Below, piece after piece: positions 1 to 12,154 of a stretch of DNA of 64,000 bases. The notes under the pieces are model-generated. The model saw only the letters and a program-made list of their open reading frames with translations. It was not told the origin of the DNA and did no database searches. This DNA comes from Cristatella mucedo. Taxonomy: Eukaryota; Bryozoa; Phylactolaemata; Cristatellidae. The position numbers and the translations under genes are program-made. The stretch spans positions 594,501-658,500 of the forward strand of contig WPIO01000027.1 in the NCBI GenBank assembly GCA_009760855.2. Direction: 5' to 3'. The first letter of the stretch is position 1, and every line of letters begins with the position of its first letter.

Positions 1-2290
1 TGAAATCTGTTTCTGATGCAGGCCTTCTTAAACTGCATTCAGACTCGACCAGCAGCTTCGATACCCTCAATGATGCGATGAACATGACACTCAGGAGTGC
101 TCTTGACAAGCATGCTCCCGTTCGCTCTATCGGCGTTTGTAGATTCCTTTCAATTTACAAAAAAACTCCTTAAAATGCGCCGGGTTAAGCGCAGGCTAGA
201 ACGTCGTTTCAAGAAATCAGGGTCCTGAGGCAGATCTATTCAATTTTAAAGACTTTCTTTGAGTTTACACCCGAAAGCTTATAAAAACCAGGGCTTCTCT
301 TTTCATTAGAAAGCTGAATTCCTGCCAGTCGGACACTAAACAGATTAATAAGACAGTAAACCATTTACTGGCCAATGCTGTGAGGTCTGACTCCCCAGAT
401 ATTAAGGGCTCAGCCGAAAATTTTTCAGCCTTCGTTACTGAAAAAATTGTGCACATTCGTGCCTCCATTAAGCCCCTGCGAAAAAGCAATCGCTGTTCCT
501 CAACCTTTGACCTTAATTAAAAGGTTCTCTGGTGTTTCTGCCTGTGATGTGGCTGCCTTAATAAGGTCTAGCAAAAAGAGCTCGTCTCCTGAAGACCCTA
601 TACCTTCATCTCTGTGGTCTTCACTTGCAGACCAACTTAGCCCTGCCATAACCAAGATTTTTAATGCTTCTTTGGGAAAACGGGTCGTCCCCAAGTCCTT
701 CAAATCGGCAATCGTTAGACCTACTCCTTAAAAGCCTGGATCAGACACAGAGGTCCTAGCAAACTATCGTCCAGTTTCCCTTATTCCGTTCTTATCAAAG
801 ATACTTGAAAAAATGGTTGTTAGCAGCTTGTTGAACATGTTGAAAATAATAGAATGTCAGAAACATTTTAAACAGGGTTCAAGAGGCAGCACTCTACTAA
901 AACTGCTCTCCTCCGTGTCAACCATGACATTCTACATGGCAACGACGACCGGAATGTCACTGCCCTAGCTCTGCTAGATCTGTCTGCTGCCTTCGACACC
1001 ATTAATCACGAAGTTCTGCTTGAACGATTGTGAACAACGATCTGTCTGACAGACGAAGCACTAGCCTGGTTTAAATCATGCATGTCTGATCGTGTTCAAT
1101 CCGTGTCGTGTGGGGGTCAGGTCTCAGACACGAGAAGGTTCACCTGTGAAATCCCTAAAGGGTCTGTACTCGGTCCCTTGCTGTCCTCCCTTTATACACA
1201 ACCTCTAGGAAAAGTGATTAAGGCCCATGGAATAGGATATCACTTCTATGCTGACGATACTCAGTTGTATTTGTCATTTAAACCGTCGGAATCTGCTGCA
1301 GCACCTGAGAAACTGAATGCTTGCCTTGCCGATATTCGATCCTGGATGTCGGAAAACTTCCTGAAATTAAATGACGATAAAACCGAACTGCTGCTCATAG
1401 GACACCCTAAGCATGAGGCTGGATTAAAAGCCTTTGCTGTTCTAATAGGTGATGCTATTGTGCGACCTTCACCACGTGCTCGTAATCTAGGTGTCGTGTT
1501 CGACAGCTGCCTCAATTTCAAAAGCTTCATTCAGAAGACTGCCTATACAGCTAGCTATCACATCCGATCCCTATCCAAGATTAAAAGCTGTCTCCCACAG
1601 TGGCTTCTAAAAAAATTAACTAGCTCTTTAGTTCTGTCTCGGCTTGATTATTGTAATTACCTTTTGGCTGGGCTGCCAAAGAAAGCTATTATGCTACTAC
1701 AGCTGACTATAAATGTGGATGCAAGGCTGGTCTTCAAGTCCCAGTGGTTTGAGCACGTGTCACCTTAGCTGAAAGAACTAGGATGGTTGCCAGTTGAGCA
1801 AAGAATACAAAGCAAAGTTCTTAAGCTGACCCACAAGGCCAGCCACGGCTTGGCTCCTTCGTACCTAGCTGAACTGCTGCATCAGTTTCAGCCTGTTCGT
1901 GCCCTGAGGTCCTGTGTGGACAATACATTAGCTGTCCCATTCCTCCGCTTAAAGGTAGTTGGTGACAGAAGCTTTAGATCTGCAGATCATAGACTGTGGA
2001 ACTCGCTTCCACAATTCTTAAGCAACGACAACTACGCTTCTGCTGCCGACTATGGCTCATCCTTTTCGGTGGTCCTGAGCTGCTACTTCCATGCTACTTA
2101 CTACCTCAACTGCTCTCCTGACTCTGCCATACTTCCCACTTTCTCTTTGTTGCGTGAGACGAAGTCTGTTGGCTACCGAATGCGTACCGAAAGCCGCTTA
2201 GGCTGTGAGTGTGCTATACAAAACTCTGCTGCGTAACACCCACATGGTCTTTGTGACTTTGTGGAGTTATAGACGGAGATACGTTACACT
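1..2290 (+). mobile_element. LINE family A (CR1/L2-like), decayed, 5'-truncated by window
   Basis: The stretch encodes pieces of a non-LTR retrotransposon ORF2. An endonuclease-RT linker (about 430-730) is followed by RT blocks including a DLSAAFDTINH-type motif near 975-1010 and YADDTQLYL near 1245-1275, then the C-terminal region (1450-2236) with ARNLGVVFD and KELGWLPVEQRI. Reading frame is broken by several frameshifts and stops (for example near 730 and 1768). The 3' UTR ends near 2290 and matches, in reverse, the start of the copy at 26935. RT domain and CADD-type catalytic box support the call; the exact clade is inferred from the motif style only. Confidence 0.85.
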
Positions 2291-2969
2291 ACCTTCGGGG
2301 AGCTGTTGGTAGAGAAAGGATACACTTGCACTTCCCTCGCAAATAAATTAAAGTTGCTGAAAACCGTTCTAGTGTCATGAGGTAAAAGATAGACGCCCTT
2401 CACACTTTCTTCGTGAGCCTGCTGGCTAATCCGGTCTACGGTTCACTTCTTTTTCCAAAGTGAGGCCGGTCTAGAAGTTGCTTCGGCGGATTGTTGATAG
2501 TGCCTCCGACTGGCTGTAGAAAAACCACATTATAAATGAGGGCTTTCTACCTAATTCTCTAACCTCTCATTTAGTTGCTATTGGAGGCCAAACCTTGGTC
2601 TAGCTCTTCAGCTGCCCCGAGATCGCCCATCAAAACAGGAAAGAGGTTGACGGCTACTACTTCAGCTTTCTCTGAGATGCCGCCTTTAAATTAATGATGT
2701 AATGGATTAATGTTATAAAATTTCTTACGAATTTTATAAAATGCGAAATGCCTTCGTGTTGAAGAGATAAGGATTACTACAATATCTAAGGGCTTATAGC
2801 AGACAGTTTGCCACTGCTAAATTTAGCTCAACGCACGGAACTTAAAGTCATTGTGGGTCGCTCACAGCCTTTCCTTTAGTAGGTGGTTATATTAATGATT
2901 ATGTACTTGATAAGTACCATCAGAGAACTAAATCTCGTTCTAGGCGCTATGCATACAGTGCAAAGGGAG

Positions 2970-4020
2970 ACGCAATTGAATGGGGAGTAATATCATGCTT
3001 GATAAGCAACATGAATAACATGGTTAGGGGTGACATGCACAGGGTCAGCATGCAAGTGTGGTTAGTGGCAGCATGCACAGTGTCAGCACTCATAAGCACA
3101 TGCATGACGAGTCACAGGGACTCACTAAATTCTGTCCTAAACAGGTGTGCTTTTTAGTTATTTTTAAATGTAGTCAAGTCAGGGGATGTGGTGACCCAAG
3201 TAGGGAGTGAGTTCCAGGCTTTGGGAGCATACGAGCTATTTGCACGGTCTCCGAAGGATTTGAGGTTTGTACGAGGTATTGGTAAACTGTTGGATTCCGA
3301 AAAACAAGTGGTAGGATGCTTGACCTGGTGGGAGAGTAGATCTGAGAGATGGGCTGGAGCCCAAGAATGAAATGACATACAAGTGAGCAACAAAAGCTTG
3401 AGGGTCGATCTGTTGCTTGATTTGGAGAAAGTGCAGGTCGGCGAGAAGTGGTGTGATGTGGTAACTGCGTAGCTCACGACAAACAAGCCTAGCTGCAGAG
3501 TTTTGCACCAGCTGTTATCGCCTGATATGACATGCCGGTAGGGCCAGCAACCAGTGAGTTACAGAAGTCAGGAGGGGATTTCACAAACTTACGGACCAAC
3601 TTAGACGTGGTATCCTTATCTAAACAAGCTCAACTTTTAGAAATGTTATTGAACTGAAAGTTGGCAGACTTGATCGTGGAGCTGACGTGGTCATCTAACG
3701 AGAGGTCCGTTTGGAACATGACACCTAGATTTCAAGCTGATTCAGCAGGAGATATGCTGGAAAAGCCAATATGAGTGTTAACCTTTCCAATTTCTGAATC
3801 ACATTGGGTTTGCCCATAACTGGTAAGTTAGCTTTATCATCATTTAGTTTTAGAAAATTTGCTGCAATTCACGTGCGGATGTCATCAATACATGCAGCAA
3901 GTGAGTTGTCTTCTAACCATAGCTTTACCAACCTTGAAGGGTGCCATACAATTAAATCATCTCTGCGATTTTTCTTTAGAGCTCTAAAGGAATCATTTGG
4001 CTGAATTATGTCGCAGAAAG
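2970..4020 (-). mobile_element. LINE family B 3' half, reverse orientation
   Basis: The minus strand encodes the RT C-terminal region of a second LINE family: QNSAARLVCRE, HITPLLADLH and a proline-rich tail, with frameshifts between 3154 and 3508 and further RT fragments up to about 4020. The sequence 2990-3150 matches, in reverse, the 3' UTR of the copy at 62341-62480 (the shared string on the minus strand includes GCTGACACTGTGCATGCTGC). It lies just upstream of the ceramide synthase first exon and is dead. Confidence 0.8.
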
Positions 4021-4024
4021 GGGC

Positions 4025-5110
4025 CAAATTATACCATTAAAGAGGAAATTACGAAACTCATAGAGAATGGGGCTGAGATGCTTTCAAGTAGAGACTGATT
4101 GGCATTCGTGATTTCATAATAATCTCTGTTGTTACTCCTCATGTTACTAGTTTGGTCTGTAGCTAAACGAAGGTGCAGATCGCACGGCTGAAGCTCGTGC
4201 CACCACAGCCCCTGTAAGTGACCTTGCGAAAGCTGCTGTAGCGTTCAGGGCCAGATTGTAGATTAGTCAAGTGGCGAACCCCGCCAGGAGTCACTCTCAG
4301 AACTCTCATAATCCTGAGCTCAAAGTGACTGAGAGATTCGTTCGGATCGATTGCCTAGGAAAGGGCTAAGCGGCTAAAGCCCGCATCGGTCTGGCTGAAG
4401 GGTGGTCGAAGCAGCTATTCTAGCCCCGCCTCTTCGATAAAAATTCTACTGTAGCTCCCTCCTTCTTGGAATTTTAGTAGCTTGCCCAAGCGATACCAGT
4501 TTTTCAAAGAAACGGCTTGGTGGCTTGGCTCGGTGAACAATCCAGAAGGCCTGTCACGCTGTTTGATTTCTGCTCGAGAAGCTCCACAGGCAGTTTGGAT
4601 AGGTATCAGAACGACCACGCTGAAAAGCCTTTCTGCTGGTGCCCATCTGATGCTATGAATCAGAGTCTGCTTACGAAAAAGCTTACTGCTTCTTTTGGAT
4701 ATAGGCTTATTATTATTTATGGTAAATAGCAATTGAGGTCTATATGTGATGCTGCTTCTTTGGTGATTAGCTTCACGGTCTGCCGATGTCGAGGTCGGCC
4801 GACATAGAGGTCACCAACCTAAGAGTGGCAACAAAAAAGTTACTTTGCATGGTCTTCCTTCAGAGCTCCAGTTTTGAATTGGGCCGGTGCACTGGATGAT
4901 CCTGGCCCCTCAATAGTCTGGCCGGTTCAGTCTGCTCCTTAGGGAAAGTACTACCAACATAATTAAGATCAAGCAAAGCAGATCATTAGGAACCCACATG
5001 CATAGGGTTTTTAATGTGGGTCGTGTGTGTGAAAAGCATTGCTGACCTCTGACCCCAAACTCCAGCCTACCTACATCACGTGCCACCCGGCTGACTTACA
5101 ATCCAAGGTC
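4025..5110. other. Upstream region of ceramide synthase, no gene recognised
   Basis: No coding motif, RNA gene or clear repeat is recognised between the LINE-B fragment and the first ceramide synthase exon. The promoter and 5' UTR of that gene probably lie here, but no core element can be assigned with confidence. Confidence 0.4.
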
Positions 5111-5114
5111 AGTC

Positions 5115-5299
5115 ATGGATTGGATAGGAGGGGCCATCCACCACTGGATCTGGCAGGAGAGCTTTTGGTTTCCAGCCCATATTTCGTGGAAGGATTTCGA
5201 AAACAAGTACCACGGCATCTACATTCCCGATACCAGGGAGCTAGTGTATGCAATACCGGTAGCGGTAGCACTATCTTTGGTGCATTTGGCCTTCGAAAG
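5115..5299 (+). CDS. Ceramide synthase, first coding exon
   Basis: The exon starts at ATG 5115 and encodes about 61 residues resembling the N-terminus of ceramide synthases: an FW..(H/N)..FW.P...W.D segment (IWQESFWFPAHISWKDFE), then a Leu/Val-rich first membrane helix ending LVHLAFE. Ceramide synthases are ER membrane enzymes that N-acylate sphingoid bases with acyl-CoA. The open frame runs to AAAG followed by gtaaga, a good donor, leaving phase 2. The next recognised exon (20582) begins in the complementary phase, but homologues carry roughly 100 more residues (a homeobox-like region) between these two points, so at least one exon is probably missing from this annotation. Confidence 0.8.
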
Positions 5300-5489
5300 G
5301 TAAGATTGAAATCTCTCTACTACCATGGTGTCTGTGCATCTGTCAATAAGTGTCTGGCGTCTGGGTCGTGCGACCGTGCCAGATCGTCGGCCAGTCCACT
5401 AGTTTGCTTAGTTGGAGCGCATCGCCTCGAAGTCGCTTGATCGGGCTCTGCTCGAGCAGACTCGGATACCGCGCTCTGCAAGGCTCGGC

Positions 5490-5700
5490 TGCGTGCTGAC
5501 ACTGTTCATGCTGCCACTAACCACATTTGCATGCTGACCCAGTGCATGTAACCCCTAACCATGTTATTCATTTTGTTTGTTTTTCAAGCATGATTTTACT
5601 TACTATTCTATTGCGTATCACTTTGCAGCAAATGTAAAGCGCCTAGAAAGAGATTAAGTTCTCTGAGGGCGCTTTATCAAGTGCAATATTATTATTATTA
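5490..5700 (+). mobile_element. LINE family B 3' end fragment
   Basis: This piece matches the 3' UTR of the family-B LINE at 62400-62640: the shared GCTGACACTG..CATGCTGCCACTAACC block and the terminal hairpin-like region AAGCGCCTAGA...GAGGGCGCTTTATC, ending in an ATT microsatellite. It is a 5'-truncated insertion in the first ceramide synthase intron. Confidence 0.85.
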
Positions 5701-5704
5701 TTAG

Positions 5705-7286
5705 TTTCTGTGGGAATTATTCCTCGGGCTGTTATTGAAAGCTGGCAGGGTTGTAAAGTAGCAATGGGCTCATCGTCTGCCTCTTACCCTGCCAACAGAC
5801 GATACGTCACGCTGGTCTGCAGTGGGATGGACCGATGTCACAGGGTTGTCTAGTTGTGAAGAGATGGCTGGGTCTCGCTAGGAAATGAGACCTGTACCGG
5901 CCCACCCGCCACAACAAAAACTAGCTTCAAGATACTCCGATTATTGTATCGTATTACAATCCGTTGAGATTTCAATTTGATCGCCGAACCTAGCGCCAGT
6001 GCTAATTGAAGTTCTTGCACAAAGGCCTCTAAAGGCCAGGTTTAGTTGCTGGCTTCCAGCTTTAAAACTGTCATAAGCTTGCCACAGTAGGAATAAGCTT
6101 AAATAATTACAACGTCAATCCTAAATTATCCTCAGTAGTCTTGTGATTTCACCCACATAATGTCACACAATCATTTGGTTGCTCTGACTTTCGAATTGCC
6201 TCCTAAGGTCCAACCCACCAGGCTGCCAGGCCTTTGGTAGCTGATCTTCACCTGCCTGACTACAAGAGAAGCTGCACTAGGCTTTCTTTATATGGCATAT
6301 TAAAGAAAATGTTGTCAACATTATAAATAGGATTTAAATATATTAGCCATGAGCGTTCGTGTCCTACGGAACTGCAATATCCTGCAATATGCAATATCCT
6401 GCAAAAGCCTATGCAGTGCCACTGCAGTATTCCCATTCACATGAGCAACCAAAGTTCGGTGGTGAACAACTCAAAACACTACTTCATATCACAGGCATCC
6501 GATGGCCGATACTATTTTTCAAAGTTTAGATTGGTGACCGTTTCAACCATGTGATAATGCGTTTGCAATATTTTGGAACTCTAGCCGACAGAACTTCAAA
6601 GAAATATTTGATCGGATATTTTTTGCCCTTGGTGAAAGTCACTCAACTATTGGATTTGGTCCATGAGAGATTTTAAATAGCGGTTTGGTTTCAAATTACT
6701 TTTTACCATAAGATGAGTCATTCGTACTGATGGCTTTAAACTAAAGAGCTCTTTGCCACGGTCAAATTTTTGCAAATGTGGTACTCTGCGGCTTAGCTGT
6801 AGACTGAATTACACATCAGAATGGTGGTAAATTGTTATCCTAAGGAATGGACACCATTGATATCTACCAAGATTTGCTATGGTCTGAATACCAGCGTATA
6901 TTTTGACCAAATATTTAGGTGTCGAGCCATGCTGCGACGCGTCAGCTCTCCCACTATTCTTCATAATTCATTATGGGCGAGCACCGCCCATGGATGGCTG
7001 TCATGGCAAATGTTCGTGTGTTTACTGACATACCCAGATCGTGTTCCTAGAAAATAACCTTAATTCTGGAGCCACTACACCATATTTGTATCATACTGTA
7101 CAGCAGGGATATTTCCTTTGACTTCAATAGGTATAATTGGCACAATTTAGAGAATTGCACGATTTTAATTCATAGTTGAATCAAAAGACAGTTCAGTTGT
7201 AGCCCATATTGACGAAAGTCACCACATTTACACATTATGACCAAGTTAGTGTGTTTAAGGCCGACAGCTGGCCATTCTTAACTTCC

Positions 7287-7288
<2 letters not shown>
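5705..7288. other. Intron sequence, nothing recognised
   Basis: No coding, RNA or transposon signature is recognised. Open frames here (such as that at 6821-7057) lack family features and good codon bias and are treated as chance. Confidence 0.4.

Positions 7289-7328
<40 letters not shown>
7289..7328. repeat. (TA)n microsatellite
   Basis: An uninterrupted alternating TA tract of about 38 bp. Confidence 0.95.
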
Positions 7329-7330
<2 letters not shown>

Positions 7331-9795
7331 TGCAGTTAAATCAGCAAACCCATATGCTTTTTTTAAAATCAACATTTAATAAATTTGATGAGTTCGATGG
7401 CTATGCACATATTGCAAATTCTGTCTGCTTTTTCAGAAACTAAATGGTTAAATCGGTTGGTTTCAAGCAGAGTGCTGCAATTGCATCGATTGTCTGGCGG
7501 CTTAGTAAAACTCGCCACCTGTCTGAGGCAGTGGTAATTAGTCAGCAAAGTCGTTAAACGAATCCCTTGCCTAGATAAGATTATCAGCGATGATTAAGAC
7601 AAGTTTACTGAAGGTTTTTGCCCTTAATAATCCTGATACAAAAGGAGCCTGGCATGGATCCATACACATTCCTGCTCTTGAAAGTGGCTATTTGCTCTGG
7701 TAAAAATTGCGTGAACATAGCATAGGCAAAGCCAGAGAGTGGCAGGATTGACAACTGCCACTCCTTTCCTGGTAGACTGGTACCGAGTCTTACACCAGGT
7801 CGGGTGGCCAGCGGCCGAGCTTTCTCTGGTCTGGCCCTTAGTGACTCGATCAGGCTGCATGAAACCGGCAGGCATTGGAGGGATGCCCCCCCCCCAGATC
7901 CCAGTGTAACCCGGTGTTCCAATCCTGGTTTTGCCTCTGGTACTCAGTTCTGTAGGTACGATAGATGGAATATTCATATTGTAAGTATTTTCTTTACTTG
8001 TTACAACACTAGGGCAGCTCAAAGCAATGGTCTGGCCCATCGACAATTATTGTAATTAAACTGTATTTAGGGTGTATAGTTCAATATTGACTGAAATATT
8101 ATGCGAGACTTCTCGTGCTACTGACCCTCCGAGTTAGGCCCAGCTAGTGCTTTTCTCATGATACGTTCAATTTGAGCCGAGCTAAACAGAAATTGAATTT
8201 GTGCAGTATACACTTTGCATTGGTGCTTTGAAAATGCATCATCCGAAGATCGAGATGCTCCGTTTTTTCCCAGACTAGAATTTACTGACGAAGCTGTGTT
8301 CCATTTGGCAAAATAGTCCAGCTCTTTTGAGGAAAATGCACCGGATACTGCTACAACTGATTCTGTAGCAGAGCGGCCTCTCGTGCGATCGCTGCGAGAT
8401 CACATCAGAGTGAATTGCAAGTGAATGGCACCATACAGAGTGACTCAATGCAGAAGCAGAGAGCGACTACATGGCGCCAAGAAATGCTCAGAAATGCCGA
8501 GATTTACAGACGACGAGCGTGGCTAAGCTTGGGTAGCTATTCAATATAACCACACGAAATTTTTCAGGGAATATCTAAAAATGCACACACGTTTTACTGA
8601 AGCCTTACCGCGCAATTTAACTTCGAAGGCCCGAAACAACCACAGGCCTGCCCTGCATGACGACGGCAACCGTTCTAGCCAGTGAGGAGCAGTTCCATTT
8701 GATTTCTTGGGCCTCCATCGGCGATAACTAGGCTAACTTAAATACCACAATTAAACCTCTATCCTAGTTTCATTAAAGCCATTTGCGGCATGGTCTAGTG
8801 ATTCAGCTATTCAACACACGACAGAGTTTGGTTGCAAAGTACTTTATTTAGCTTGATCTTATGTAGCAGCTTTCGGGCCCTTATGCAAGTACTGGAGGCA
8901 ATGACAAAGCCATCATTTTGATTTTAAGAAATTCTCAGGTGTCTTATATATTGGTAACCGAGGAGTCAACGATCAAGTTTTGCTAGCCAGTTCACTGAGC
9001 CAGCTCACCAGTACATGCAGACTCCCATCTCCAGGTCTCTTTTGCCAACAAATTGTTGTTGTTGTTCACCGTTCGAAAGCTTTTTAAGGTCTGTCTGAAC
9101 GTCATGTGATGAGGCTGTTACGGTAATAGCTTTGGCAGCGTCTCACCCTTGTCATTTTCATTCTCATGTTCTAACAAGACATAAAAAGGCTTTGCCTACT
9201 GCAGGACTACAGCCAAAGATCTTGGTCGTGATGTGATGTCGCCCTGCCATGCCCCTACACGAGGCGGGCTGTGTCGTTAGTGCTGTTAGCAACGATGTTA
9301 AAAATGAATATAAAAAACCGTTCCAAGCAGTCATCACTAACTGAAGCACAGCACAGGGAAACTTAATCTAAAGATACTATTACACGGGAATGATATTGGT
9401 GAATTGTCATTCTTACCCGCCGTGTGATTCAGTGCGACTCCCATCTGCTCTCAACCTGGATGTGGGCTATGGCAAGACACTTGCTCTCATCATTCTTTCG
9501 GTATAACCTGCAGCTGGAGATATTTTCTGGTCTCTTGAACTTGCTGCCAGACTTGGATTCAGAATATTGCTTAAATCGTGGATCCAAGTTTCCTCTATTC
9601 GGGTCAATCGTAGGCCTCAGCCAGACTGAGGTCTCACTATTACCTAATGTCCTGAAGACGCAATGGGTCCCTTTAACAACTGCAAAACACCTGCAATTTA
9701 CTAAAATGAAGGTACTGACGTGGGATTTCAATTCCACATTATACATAATGTGTTACTGGTTGATCCGTCAAATTTAATCAATATACCCTTGTCGT
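7329..9795. other. Intron sequence, nothing recognised
   Basis: No gene or mobile element is recognised. A short poly-C run lies near 7888-7896. Open frames in this stretch are short, mutually overlapping on both strands and without recognisable motifs. Confidence 0.4.
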
Positions 9796-9799
9796 TACC

Positions 9800-10010
9800 A
9801 TGCTATGGTCTCTTCTAACATATTTACATTTTGACCTGCACACGTCACCTCTAACCACACTATGCTTGTTGTCATTGAGCATGCTACCCTTGTCACTCAA
9901 TATGGATTCCCTTAAACCGAACGTGAAGTCCCTAGAAAGAAATTTAGTTCTGCGAGGGCGCTATATGAAACGTATTATAACTATTATTGAAAATGGTCCG
10001 TGCCAGCAAC
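9800..10010 (+). mobile_element. LINE family B 3' UTR fragment, diverged
   Basis: The order of landmarks (CTAACCACACTATGC, GTCATTGAGCATGCTACCC, then CCCTAGAAAGAAATTTAGTTCTGCGAGGGCGCTATATGA and an ATT-like tail) parallels the family-B 3' end at 62440-62640 with many substitutions. It is an old truncated copy. Confidence 0.65.
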
Positions 10011-10099
10011 CCTTGAACACATTCTAATTGCGATACAGTTGCTGTTTTCACTAACTTTTTCTAGCAACTGCTTTTCAGCTCCAAGATACAAAGAGCAGC

Positions 10100-12150
10100 A
10101 TGCCAATTTGAGCCACCAAATTTGTTTTGATGCCACTCGTGCATTCTTATGCTATGGCTTCCGATTGCCGACCCGAGTTCCAGCCCACAACATTCCACTT
10201 GCAATACTACTGCAAGCTACAATACTACAGAGAGCAACTGCGGTTTTAATTTCAAATTATAAACCAAGTGTCACATATTTACCTGAAAAATTGCATGTGA
10301 CTGCGCTTGCTCGTTCTCGTGCTATGGCATCCACTGACCTGGACCATATAGTAGCAATGAATAAGTGAGCTGCATTCTGCAAAAATAAATCACTTCAATA
10401 AATGGCAAACTTTTAGTTTCAAATGATAGGAAATAGAATTTGAGGTTAACCGATCAAATATCATTAAATTTTGCAAGTGCAATCTCATTCAGTGGCTTTC
10501 GATGGACGGCCTAAAGGACAGCCCAAAATAGTTTAACCGTGATATAACTGCAATCACACCAAATTCGCACACGAATCTTTTGAGATCTCATTGTAGAAAA
10601 CAACTGTATGCGTTTAACCACCGAATTTCACGCCATTTGGCTTGACCATCCTCATGCTATGGCCAACAGATGCCCAGGATATCCAGCCTTCCTTATTATT
10701 TGTATCGCTACACCACTGCTATTGCATCAATATTCGTCGTACTACTGTGGATTGGATCCACAATTATAGACAGCCGTGTTTACAGTTGATCCATAGTTAA
10801 TCCACGAAATGTATTGCTATTGCATATTCTGGGGCTTTTGGCTCCCATGACCAGGACCAGCGGGTAAGCCTCCGGGTACATTTAAACTGAGCTGCAGCTA
10901 TTACTATAAAAAGAGATGCTCCTCCCAACTGCGGATGCGATTCTCTTTATAGAAAACACAGTTTCACACTTAGGCATCAAGTTTCATATGAATTTACATT
11001 AACGTTTTACGCAATTGCCTCCAATGGCCTGGACCAGCTAGCCTTCCAAAATATTCGAACTGCGATAAACCGGCAATTTCAACACTAAGCGTATCGCAAC
11101 TGCCATTTTAATTTTATATTATGTTGAATGATGATGTTTCGGATTGACCAACTGAATTTCCTATCAGAGCACACGTGCGTTGTCATGAAATGGCCATTAG
11201 TTGCCTAGCCTACTAATCATTTTCGAGCTACAATACAGCTACCATTTAAAAAATTGGGGTCAAGAAACTGCAGTATTTATTGCACATCCTTGGACTCAGT
11301 GTGCTACAATCAAATTTCATGTAATTGCACTGACTCGGTGGTTACTATGCTACGGTCTCTGATAGCCCGGATCATTGGAAGCCAAAGCATTAGATCCGGA
11401 AAGTACAATGGCAAAGAATATCGTGGGTACACAGGAAACACTGTTTTCAGTAACGTAGAATCCCAACCACATTTGCTCAACGCTCATAATGGAACGCTGA
11501 GATGTATCACAGTTTGAATACCTGCGAGGCTGGCTGGCACGGCCCAACGAAGCAATACCGTGAAAACGGAAATGTCCAATCGCATTAAATTTGCTGGGTG
11601 AGCCTGGAACACAGTTTATATAATGGGAAATCAAAATGGAGTTCCAAAACGTTTGTTGTGGAGCCGCATCTGTATCGTTCTTGGATTTTGTTGGGATACT
11701 GGCTGGTTCGGGCCATTACGAGTCATAGCACGAAACTGCCCATGAGCTAAGTCATGCATTTATTTTGGTAAATAAGGAACGCTGCTTCTTATAATGTTAA
11801 ATCAAAACCACTGCTGTAGGAAGTCTGGTTCGGAAATATCAGCTGTACGGCAGGTTTGAAATTGCTTTATGGTCCAGGCCGTTGGAGGCAATTCCATGAA
11901 GAAGAACACCCGCATTTCCACGAAATCGTTTGGGTAAACCTGGATGCGGGTGTCTGTAAATGGCATTCAAAACTACAGTTGTGGGCTGCCTATAGTAGAA
12001 ATGGTAGCTGCAACACAGTTCTACGTAGGACTGCACTTTGGGCTGGGCCACTGGATGTCATTGTACAAGAATTCGCTAATGGAATCTCATGAAATTTATT
12101 GGGTAAGGCCGTAACACTTTTTTCTATAATGTGAGATTGAAAGGATAGCA
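10100..12150. repeat. Decayed tandem repeat of ~165-180 bp units with an inversion
   Basis: A degenerate block resembling CAATTGCCTCCAATGGCCTGGACCAGC recurs on the plus strand near 10150, 10310, 10500, 10650, 10840, 11020, 11190 and 11350. It recurs on the minus strand near 11540, 11720, 11880 and 12060. Each is followed or preceded by a similar AT-rich stretch (for example TTATATAATGGGAAATCAAAA near 11610 and CTATAATGTGAGATTGAAAGG near 12122). The switch in orientation is near 11450, so the array is also a large imperfect inverted repeat. No protein is encoded. Repeat identity is judged by eye. Confidence 0.55.
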
Positions 12151-12154
12151 GTGC

